Below are positions 1 through 5,383 of a DNA stretch of 10,309 bases, piece by piece. This DNA is from CAZFDE01 sp964517795 (lineage in GTDB: Bacteria; Planctomycetota; Phycisphaerae; Sedimentisphaerales; Anaerobacaceae). Made by a program: the position numbers and the translations under genes. The notes beneath the pieces are model-generated. The model was not told where the DNA came from, did not search any database, and saw only the letters and a program-made list of their open reading frames with translations. The stretch is from positions 1 to 10,309 of the forward strand of contig CAZFDE010000087.1 in assembly GCA_964517795.1 (NCBI GenBank), written 5' to 3'. How positions within the stretch are numbered: the first letter of the stretch is position 1; each line of letters begins with the position of its first letter.

Positions 1-2
1 AA

Positions 3-122
3 AGCTATCACATTGTAAAAAAAGAACTTCCAAATTATTCAGCAAACCCTACTTATTATTGCCAAGGAAATTGCTTATGTCTTGTATGTTTTTATCGTTA
101 TAAGTTCAAGGCAAAAGTTTGA
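3..122 (+). CDS. possible 3' end of a gene cut by the window edge
   Basis: An open frame runs in from the left edge and stops at TGA 120-122, giving about 39 residues ending in YKFKAKV. It contains a small cysteine cluster, CQGNCLCLVC. I do not recognise it. A second plus-strand frame is also open over most of the same stretch (to about position 105) and the DNA is AT-rich, so the open reading could be chance. No terminator follows directly. Listed only because a truncated gene cannot be excluded. Confidence 0.2.
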   Translation, partial: SYHIVKKELPNYSANPTYYCQGNCLCLVCFYRYKFKAKV

Positions 123-187
123 ATAGCAGTTTGTTTTTGAATAACTGAAGTTCGAGAATGGCATTATCTAAATTATCCACTCTCACT

Positions 188-216
188 ATATTGCCAAAAA
201 GGGTGGATGGCAATAT
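188..216. repeat. perfect 9-bp inverted repeat
   Basis: ATATTGCCA (188-196) and TGGCAATAT (208-216) are exact reverse complements separated by 11 bases. No T-run follows directly on the plus strand, so it does not look like a terminator. A protein-binding site or a structured RNA element is possible. It lies about 90 bases upstream of the -35 box of the channel gene's promoter. Confidence 0.5.
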
Positions 217-245
217 CAGGAACATTTATATTACGCTCTTTTTTG

Positions 246-267
246 AAAAAAACCGACTTTCGAGTCG
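246..267 (-). terminator. orphan leftward intrinsic terminator-like hairpin
   Basis: Read on the minus strand, CGACT-CGAA-AGTCG forms a 5-bp stem with a 4-base loop, followed by G and seven T residues (252-246). That is the form of a Rho-independent terminator. No minus-strand gene lies to its right that it could serve, because the next gene is on the plus strand. It may be left over from a lost gene. Confidence 0.4.
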
Positions 268-302
268 TTGGGATAAATAAACTTGTACAAAGACCAATTC
301 AT

Positions 303-331
303 TTGACAATCTAACGCCATGAACCTACACT
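303..331 (+). promoter_or_regulatory. sigma70-type promoter of the MscS-family gene
   Basis: A perfect TTGACA -35 box (303-308), a 17-base spacer and TACACT (326-331, 4 of 6 to TATAAT) form a good housekeeping promoter. Transcription would start near 338 and leave a leader of about 75 bases. That leader holds a 6-bp inverted repeat, ATGGGC (344-349) and GCCCAT (367-372), and a strong ribosome-binding site GGGAGGT at 403-409. Confidence 0.6.
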
Positions 332-413
332 AAAGATCGGCGGATGGGCTTGGATTGTTACGTTCGGCCCATGAACATAGCGCGTTGTTTGACACTTTTG
401 AAGGGAGGTCAAC

Positions 414-1295
414 ATGCAGGCAAATCTTGACAAACTGATCGGATGGTTATTGACCAGCGGCGTTCGCATTCTGGTCATTGTGGTGGTAACGGTTTTGGTG
501 CTCAAGATCGCCAGGGCGGTGGCCATGCGGCTGCTGCGCAGACAGGCCGAGGGCAAGGATGCTGAATTTCAAAAGCGGATCGATACGGTCGGTGCGGTGA
601 TCACGAGCTTGCTGGCGGTGGCGATCATCTTTGTCGCGCTGACGATGGTGCTCGGCGAATTTGGCGTCAGTATCGGCCCGATCCTGGCAGCCGCAGGTAT
701 CATCGGTGTCGCACTGGGCTTCGGGGCGCAGCACCTGGTCAAAGATATCATCAGCGGCCTGTTCATCCTGCTGGACGATCAGATTCGCGTCGGTGACGTG
801 GTGCAGATCGCCGGCAAGGGCGGACTGGTGGAAAAGGTGAACCTGCGGATGACGGTGCTGCGGGATCTGGCCGGTAATGTGCATTATGTCCGCAACGGCG
901 AGATCGATGTGATCACGAATATGACCAAGGAATATTCGCGCTATGTCTTTGAGGTCGGTGTCGCGTACCGCGAGGATGTGGACGAGGTGATCGAGGTACT
1001 CAAAGAGATTGACGAGGAATTGCGCGGCGATCCGCAGTTCGCCGAGGATATCCTCGAGCCGATCGAGATTCTGGGGCTGGATCAGTTTGCCAATTCGGCG
1101 ATCATTATCAAGGCCCGGACCAAGACCAAGCCGATCAAGCAGTGGGCGGTCGGCCGCGAATTCAACCGGCGGCTGAAAAAACGGTTCGACGAAAAGGATA
1201 TCGAGATCCCGTTCCCGCACGTTACGCTGTATATGGGCCAGGACAAGGACGGCCAGGCCCCGCCTTTGAATGTGGCGACGACGCAAAAGAGCTGA
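414..1295 (+). CDS. MscS-family small-conductance mechanosensitive ion channel
   Basis: This is an inner-membrane channel that should open under membrane tension and release solutes during hypo-osmotic shock. The 293-residue length fits the short, MscS-like branch. Three membrane segments are visible at about 17-37, 58-81 and 88-120. The third is the Gly/Ala-rich pore helix, running from GPILAAAG into GFGAQHLVKDIISG and then the family's LDDQIRVGD turn (120-128). The cytoplasmic beta and alpha/beta domains follow, ending with the typical EIPFPHVTLY near 264-273. The start ATG is fixed by GGGAGGT five bases upstream and by the promoter at 303-331. It is monocistronic and converges with murG across 26 bases. 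The family is clear, but the exact paralogue and its ion preference cannot be read from the sequence. Confidence 0.93.
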   Translation: MQANLDKLIGWLLTSGVRILVIVVVTVLVLKIARAVAMRLLRRQAEGKDAEFQKRIDTVGAVITSLLAVAIIFVALTMVLGEFGVSIGPILAAAGIIGVALGFGAQHLVKDIISGLFILLDDQIRVGDVVQIAGKGGLVEKVNLRMTVLRDLAGNVHYVRNGEIDVITNMTKEYSRYVFEVGVAYREDVDEVIEVLKEIDEELRGDPQFAEDILEPIEILGLDQFANSAIIIKARTKTKPIKQWAVGREFNRRLKKRFDEKDIEIPFPHVTLYMGQDKDGQAPPLNVATTQKS

Positions 1296-1304
1296 TCGAA
1301 CGAT

Positions 1305-1327
1305 AAATAGGTAAACGTCCCCTATTT
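1305..1327. terminator. weak bidirectional terminator-like hairpin between convergent genes
   Basis: AAATAGG (1305-1311) and CCTATTT (1321-1327) are exact reverse complements with a 9-base loop, sitting between the channel gene and murG. The right arm overlaps the murG stop codon. The stem is AT-rich and only a short T-run follows on either strand. It may end both transcripts, but weakly. Confidence 0.35.
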
Positions 1328-2428
1328 TGAAAGGAGGGATTCGGCGATCTGGGTGGCGGCGTCGCCGATTTGGATCGACTCGGCGGCCTGCTTCATTTGC
1401 GCCAGTTTGGCGGGATCTTTCATCAGCGGTTCGAGTTCCTCCCAGAGCCACTGCCGCCGGTCCGTTTCGTCGGGCAAATCATCGACGATAATCGCCGCAC
1501 CGATCTTGACGAGTTTTTCGGCATTGAGGTACTGGTGGCGGTCCTTGTGATAGGGATACGGCATCGCGATCAGCGGTACCGCGGCGGCCGTATATTCGGC
1601 AATACTGACCGCACCGCTTCGCCCGATGACCAGATCGGCCGCCGAAAGCAAATCCGCCATCCGGTCGCAGTAATCTATCACCAGCGTCTGGATCGGCGAA
1701 TCCTGATACATTGGCCGCACCGATTCGATGTGGCGATGGCCGGTCAGGTGGACAATCTGCCAGGTGTCTTTGAATGCCGCTAATTGATCCAGCAGCGAAC
1801 AGATAGTTTCATTGATGTGCATCGAGCCGCTGGATGCACCGGTGATGACCAAAATCTTTTTATCCGGATCGAGACCGAGTTCCCGGATGATCTGCTGCGG
1901 CTGCGGATTTTGGAATTCCTCACGCAAGGGGCAGCCGCTGACGACCACCTCGAGCTGTTTTTTTCGAAAATAGTCGGCCGTATCGGGAAACTGCACAAAA
2001 ACCGTGTTAGCCCAGCGGGCGATGAGTTTATTGGATTTGCCGGGCACGATATCGACATTGATCAGACAAACCGGGATCCCGAGCCGATGGGCCGCCAGTG
2101 CTACCGGGGCCGCGATAAAGCCGCCGATCCCGACAACCACCGGGCTTGCTTTATCGTGAAGGACCGCCCGGGCGATTTTGTAACTTTGCCAAAAGGACCG
2201 GCAGAAATTCAGCAATGCTTTGGGCTTCAACGACAACCCGCCGGCCGGCAGCGTTTCGTAGGGAAATGTCGTTTTCGAAAGGATTTCTTGGTCGATGGCC
2301 CGTTCGCTGCAGAAGAAAAAAACGGAACTTTGGAATGATATTTCTCGGATCCGTTCGGCGACCGCTAAAGCCGGGTAGATATGCCCGCCGGTGCCGCCGC
2401 CTGCGAAAAAGAACTGATGCTCATTCAT
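1322..2428 (-). CDS. murG: MurG, UDP-GlcNAc:lipid I N-acetylglucosaminyltransferase
   Basis: This GT-B, GT28-family enzyme transfers GlcNAc from UDP-GlcNAc to lipid I on the inner face of the cytoplasmic membrane, giving lipid II. Its 368 residues match the usual 350-370. Family signatures are GGGTGGHIYPA (10-20), GIGGFIAAP (100-108), the UDP-GlcNAc region GRSGAVSIAEY (269-279) with the expected Glu278, and HKDRHQYLNA (294-303). Two motifs are off consensus. The usual LHEQN before the PG..N segment reads LINVD (122-126), and the usual GGSQGA reads GASSGS (197-202). The gene starts inside the end of ftsW (8-base overlap), so translation is probably coupled; only a weak GGGG lies upstream. It is last in the pair, and murC does not follow as in a standard dcw cluster. 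Confidence 0.92.
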   Translation of the reverse strand: MNEHQFFFAGGGTGGHIYPALAVAERIREISFQSSVFFFCSERAIDQEILSKTTFPYETLPAGGLSLKPKALLNFCRSFWQSYKIARAVLHDKASPVVVGIGGFIAAPVALAAHRLGIPVCLINVDIVPGKSNKLIARWANTVFVQFPDTADYFRKKQLEVVVSGCPLREEFQNPQPQQIIRELGLDPDKKILVITGASSGSMHINETICSLLDQLAAFKDTWQIVHLTGHRHIESVRPMYQDSPIQTLVIDYCDRMADLLSAADLVIGRSGAVSIAEYTAAAVPLIAMPYPYHKDRHQYLNAEKLVKIGAAIIVDDLPDETDRRQWLWEELEPLMKDPAKLAQMKQAAESIQIGDAATQIAESLLSK

Positions 2429-3590
2429 CGTCGAGCCCCGCTGCGATGTCGAAACGATTCTGGTGTGCGATATTCATCAGTACGCCCACGGCCGCGGCAC
2501 TGAGCAGAAGCGACGTACCGCCGGCACTGACAAACGGCAGCGGGATCCCTTTGGTCGGCACCATCACGGTTACCACGGCGATATTCATCGCGGCCTGCAC
2601 GCCGATCGCCAACACAATTCCCAATGCCAGAAATTGTCCGAACTTCTCGCGGCAGCGGATCACGATCAACATCCCGATCCATACGAACAGCATAAACAAT
2701 ACGATCACAAAGACCGCCCCGAACAGGCCGAGTTCCTCGCCGATGATCGCGAAGATAAAATCGGTCGTATCTTCGGGCAGGTGGCCGTACTTGCTGATCC
2801 CGCGGCCAAGGCCCTTGCCAAACAGCCCGCCGGATCCCAGTGCAATCAGCGACTGGTTGGCCTGATAGGCTGCCGAGTCCGCCCATTTCTCCGGCTCAAG
2901 GAATGCCGCGATGCGTTTCAAACGTGCCGGCGACCGGATAATCACATACCCAAAGGCCGCCAGGGCAAACGGGACCGGCAGCAGCAAATGCCATATCTTC
3001 GCGCCGGCGATCAGCATGATAATAAAGGCGATCATCGAGATAAAGGCGGCTGTGCCGAAATCCTCCACCACGATCAGGCCGACCACGATCGCCAGAACCC
3101 CGCACAGCGGCAGAAACCGCCGGCGAAACTGACTGAGACTGTCCTGATAACGACAGCAGAACCCGGCCACAAAGAAGATCGCCATCCACTTGGCCAGCTC
3201 CGAAGGCTGGAAACTGACATTGCCGAACCCCATTGGAATCTCCAGCCAGCGACGGGCATAATTACGCTGAATACCGATGCCGGGGACCAGGGTCATGATC
3301 AACAAGAGCACACTGAAACCGAGCAGATAGACGATGGGGCTTTTTGTAAAGCCCTTGTCGAGATTCAGCAACTGATAATTGAATTTCGAGGCGGCAAAGA
3401 GGATGACGACCGCCAGCGGAAAAAAGATCAACTGACGCAGCGGCGGATAGGCATAAAATCGCGACAACTCGAATTGCTGATTGATATTGGCGCCGGCAGA
3501 AAAGACAAAGACCGTCCCTGTAGCCATCAGTACCAACACAACTGCGGCGATGTAAAATCCCAATGAAGCTGACCGATTCTGTAATTCCAT
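2421..3590 (-). CDS. ftsW: FtsW-family cell-division peptidoglycan polymerase (SEDS protein)
   Basis: This polytopic SEDS protein should polymerise lipid II glycan chains at the septum together with a class B penicillin-binding protein. The 389-residue product has about ten hydrophobic segments. Diagnostic motifs are SFQPSELAKW about a third of the way in, LPEDTTDFIFAIIGEELG with the conserved Asp of the family's (E)xxTDFIF loop, and KGIPLPFVSAGGTSLL near the end. RodA is the alternative, but the murG overlap favours FtsW. I start it at ATG 3588-3590, which gives the usual short cytoplasmic N-terminus. An in-frame GTG at 3668 would add 26 polar residues and has no well-spaced ribosome-binding site. 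The ribosome-binding site of the chosen start is also poor (GAAAGA). The gene overlaps murG and diverges from the UroD-like gene. Confidence 0.9.
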   Translation of the reverse strand: MELQNRSASLGFYIAAVVLVLMATGTVFVFSAGANINQQFELSRFYAYPPLRQLIFFPLAVVILFAASKFNYQLLNLDKGFTKSPIVYLLGFSVLLLIMTLVPGIGIQRNYARRWLEIPMGFGNVSFQPSELAKWMAIFFVAGFCCRYQDSLSQFRRRFLPLCGVLAIVVGLIVVEDFGTAAFISMIAFIIMLIAGAKIWHLLLPVPFALAAFGYVIIRSPARLKRIAAFLEPEKWADSAAYQANQSLIALGSGGLFGKGLGRGISKYGHLPEDTTDFIFAIIGEELGLFGAVFVIVLFMLFVWIGMLIVIRCREKFGQFLALGIVLAIGVQAAMNIAVVTVMVPTKGIPLPFVSAGGTSLLLSAAAVGVLMNIAHQNRFDIAAGLDDE

Positions 3591-3674
3591 GTTTTTTGTG
3601 TTTCTTTCATTATTTTCGGCATCCGGGCCGTCAACCGGACAGAATTTAGGCCGAAGCCGGAAAATCACCTTTCA

Positions 3675-3686
3675 TTTTGCGCAAAA
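3675..3686. promoter_or_regulatory. 12-bp perfect palindrome between ftsW and the UroD-like gene
   Basis: TTTTGCGCAAAA is a perfect palindrome in the divergent intergenic region, 85 bases upstream of the chosen ftsW start and 64 bases upstream of the UroD-like gene. It could be an operator for a dimeric regulator. No known consensus is clearly matched. Confidence 0.35.
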
Positions 3687-3696
3687 GATTTTTGTA

Positions 3697-3726
3697 TTGC
3701 AACCGTTATATGATTTAGGGTATACA
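3697..3726 (+). promoter_or_regulatory. candidate promoter of the UroD-like gene
   Basis: TTGCAA (3697-3702, 4 of 6 to consensus), an 18-base spacer and TATACA (3721-3726, 4 of 6) could serve as a sigma70-type promoter. It would give a short leader that includes the ribosome-binding site AAGGA at 3740-3744. It overlaps the CAACCGTTA repeats, so regulation at this promoter is plausible. Confidence 0.35.
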
Positions 3727-3733
3727 ACCGTTA
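3700..3733. repeat. direct repeat CAACCGTTA, two copies 25 bp apart
   Basis: CAACCGTTA occurs at 3700-3708 and 3725-3733, and a third ACCGTT core follows at 3733-3738. The 25-base offset is about two and a half helical turns, so the copies lie on roughly opposite faces of the DNA. The copies bracket the candidate promoter of the UroD-like gene. A regulator-binding array is possible, but chance is not excluded. Confidence 0.4.
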
Positions 3734-3749
3734 CCGTTTAAGGAAATAA

Positions 3750-4823
3750 ATGTTGGCAGATGAATTTAAGAAAAACGAGGCGCTGCTTCGTAATATTTAT
3801 CAAAAAGGCCCATTCGAGCGGCACGCGTTATGCGTTTCGCCTTTACCGACGCCGCTTTTCGAACACCCCGAAGGCGATTTTACCCTTTCCGATAAACCGG
3901 TGGATCAGTGGATCGAAAAAGTCGAGCACGATTACCGCCGATGGGTGAATCTACAGCAGCAATTGGAGGATGACGGCGTACCGGTCGCGCGGTTAGCCAC
4001 GGGGACCCATATCTTTGCGGCCGCATTCGGCTGTTCGGTCAAAACGCTGCCCGACAGCATTCCCTTTGCCATGCCGCTGGTTGATAGCGCCGGCGAGGCG
4101 GACCAGCTCGCCGAGCCGGATGTTTTCAAATCGCCGACATTGGTTCGCTGTTTCGAATTGGCTCGATTGATTACGGAGAGACTCGGGCCGGATGTGCCGA
4201 TCTCGGTTCCGGATATTCAAAGCGGATTCGATACCGCCAGTTTGATCTGGAATAAGGAGGATTTTCTGTGCGCACTGGTAACCGATCCCGATGCGGTCAA
4301 GCGGCTTTGCGAAAAATGTGCCCGCCTGCTCAAGACGTTCTTAACCGAGTTTCGAAAGGAATTTCCCCATGCCAGCCCGTGCCATTGCCCGCTGGTCTGG
4401 GCGCCGCCCGAGATGGGACCGTGGCTTTCGAACGATGAATGCGGCGCGTTTTCATCGCAGACGTTCGAGGAATTCTGTATGCCGGAACTGATCGATTTAT
4501 CCGACACCTTCGGCGGACTGGGAATGCATTGCTGTGCGGATGCCGAGCATCAGTTCGAATCGTTCAAAAAGATCCCGAATTTCTATGCGTTCAACCGCGT
4601 CGCCGGCCAGCGGGGATATAAAACGATTCTCGATCATTTCAATGACAAAGATGCACCCGTTTTCGTGCTGGCCTGGATCGAGCCGGAAGATATCGACATG
4701 CTCATCCGAAATGCCGGCCCGGACATGCGATTTATCTTCAATTTCATTGCCGAAGATATCGATCAGGCCAAAGCCTGGCACGACCAGATACAAAACATTA
4801 AGGGTTTCTTTAAAAATTGTTAG
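3750..4823 (+). CDS. uroporphyrinogen decarboxylase-like protein (UroD/MtaA superfamily)
   Basis: This 357-residue TIM-barrel-type protein belongs to the UroD superfamily, which holds both heme-pathway decarboxylases and zinc-dependent methyltransferases acting on corrinoid proteins. SVPDIQSGFDTASLIW (152-167), followed by DPDAVKRL (179-186), matches the superfamily's DxQgPxdtAs...DPexvhrL pattern. GMHCCADAEHQ (258-268) holds a His-X-Cys pair (His260, Cys262) like the zinc site of MtaA/CmuA-type methyltransferases. The last residue is also Cys. True HemE N-terminal Arg motifs are not seen, so a heme role is unlikely. No corrinoid protein or activator gene lies nearby, so the substrate is unknown. 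AAGGA five bases upstream supports the ATG. It is divergent from ftsW. Confidence 0.75.
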   Translation: MLADEFKKNEALLRNIYQKGPFERHALCVSPLPTPLFEHPEGDFTLSDKPVDQWIEKVEHDYRRWVNLQQQLEDDGVPVARLATGTHIFAAAFGCSVKTLPDSIPFAMPLVDSAGEADQLAEPDVFKSPTLVRCFELARLITERLGPDVPISVPDIQSGFDTASLIWNKEDFLCALVTDPDAVKRLCEKCARLLKTFLTEFRKEFPHASPCHCPLVWAPPEMGPWLSNDECGAFSSQTFEEFCMPELIDLSDTFGGLGMHCCADAEHQFESFKKIPNFYAFNRVAGQRGYKTILDHFNDKDAPVFVLAWIEPEDIDMLIRNAGPDMRFIFNFIAEDIDQAKAWHDQIQNIKGFFKNC

Positions 4824-4830
4824 AAATATC

Positions 4831-5146
4831 GGCCAAGGTGCATTTGATGAATTTAAGCAGCACTTGGAAAACACCAAAAATAAACACTATGTTGCCCCTA
4901 TTATTGAAACAGTAAAGTTTCTTAAATAAAGAAGAGTTGGCTCAGATGGCGGAGACTTTAGTAAATAGGGTGTCTTTTCGTAAACCGGTTACCTTAGAAG
5001 AGGAAACTGTGGGTGGTCCGATTGATGTTGCGATAACCACAAAAGGGGACGGCTTGATCTGGATCAATAGAAAGCACTATTTTAATAAAGGATTAAATCC
5101 TCATTTCATGGGTAATTACTTACAGGAAGGAGTAAGATATGGCTAA
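4831..5146 (+). pseudogene. 5'-truncated, frameshifted remnant of an unidentified gene
   Basis: Directly after the UroD-like stop, one frame encodes protein-like sequence (GQGAFDEFKQHLENTKN, then APIIETVKFL) and ends at TAA 4927-4929. The next frame is open from 4916 and reads NKEELAQMAETLVNRV, later VGGPIDVAITTKGDGLIWI, to TAA 5144-5146. Removing one A from CTTAAATAAAG near 4924-4926 joins the two smoothly, so this looks like one protein of at least about 105 residues broken by a single-base insertion. Its N-terminal part is missing; upstream in this frame there is only the UroD-like gene. I recall the GGPIDVAxxxKGDGxxWIxRKHYF pattern from widespread uncharacterised proteins, but give it no function. 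The DNA is much more AT-rich than the neighbouring genes. Confidence 0.5.
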
Positions 5147-5288
5147 AACACAAAATAAGAAATTTAAATCTATAAATGAATTTCAGAAATACTATGTGGT
5201 TGACGACAAACGGAAAAAGGAAAGGCATAACCAATATTACAAAATCGGAGCCGATTCTGTAAAAATGGCATTAAAAAACACTTCATGA
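5139..5288 (+). CDS. small lysine-rich hypothetical protein, 49 residues
   Basis: ATG 5139-5141 is preceded by a near-perfect ribosome-binding site, AGGAAGGAG (5124-5132), six bases before the start. The first 8 bases overlap the end of the preceding remnant, as in a coupled operon. The product is basic, polar and soluble-looking, with KKFKSINEFQKYYVVDD near the N-terminus and GADSVKMALKNTS at the C-terminus. No signal peptide, membrane segment or cysteine is seen. The product is not recognised. It may be a truncated survivor of the same decayed AT-rich island, since its 5' partner is broken and it ends just before other debris. Nothing in the sequence shows what it does. Confidence 0.45.
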   Translation: MAKTQNKKFKSINEFQKYYVVDDKRKKERHNQYYKIGADSVKMALKNTS

Positions 5289-5383
5289 TCAAATGCAGCT
5301 TCAAGGCCTTCGCCAAAGCCTGGAAACTGTAAGATAAGTTCCACGCAGTGGACTCAACAATGCTATTCACAATTTACGAACGA

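Larger units (their letters stand above)
123..302. other. AT-rich non-coding stretch upstream of the channel gene
   Basis: No convincing ORF is present on either strand. The stretch is markedly richer in A and T than the genes to its right. It contains an inverted repeat (188-216), a leftward terminator-like hairpin (246-267) and a short palindrome TTGTACAA near 284-291. It may be an insertion scar or a decayed gene, but nothing identifies its origin. Confidence 0.5.

Noticed and set aside
447..1451. 334-residue minus-strand ORF opposite the MscS-family gene
   Set aside because: The plus-strand frame encodes a clear MscS protein with promoter and ribosome-binding site. The opposite frame is rich in Arg, Asp and His with no domain, as expected of an antisense shadow, and it also runs into murG.
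2463..3566. 367-residue plus-strand ORF opposite ftsW
   Set aside because: Its composition is polar and repetitive in Gln, Asp, His and Arg. It lies exactly antisense to the hydrophobic codons of a certain FtsW, so it is a shadow.
3591..3668. Longer FtsW from GTG at 3668
   Set aside because: The added 26 residues are polar with no family match, and the purine-rich AAAGG directly abuts the GTG without proper spacing.
4534..4929. 131-residue plus-strand ORF overlapping the UroD-like gene
   Set aside because: The part before 4823 is an out-of-frame reading of the UroD-like gene. Only the tail after about 4831 is protein-like, and that is reported as the gene remnant.
4916..4930. Programmed frameshift at CTTAAATAAAG
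   Set aside because: The site is not a known +1 or -1 slippery sequence, no stimulatory structure is visible, and the gene also lacks its N-terminal part. A decay mutation or read error explains it better.
5170..5370. 66-residue minus-strand ORF in the AT-rich island
   Set aside because: It has no ribosome-binding site and no recognisable motif. It is antisense to the small plus-strand ORF, which has a near-perfect one.
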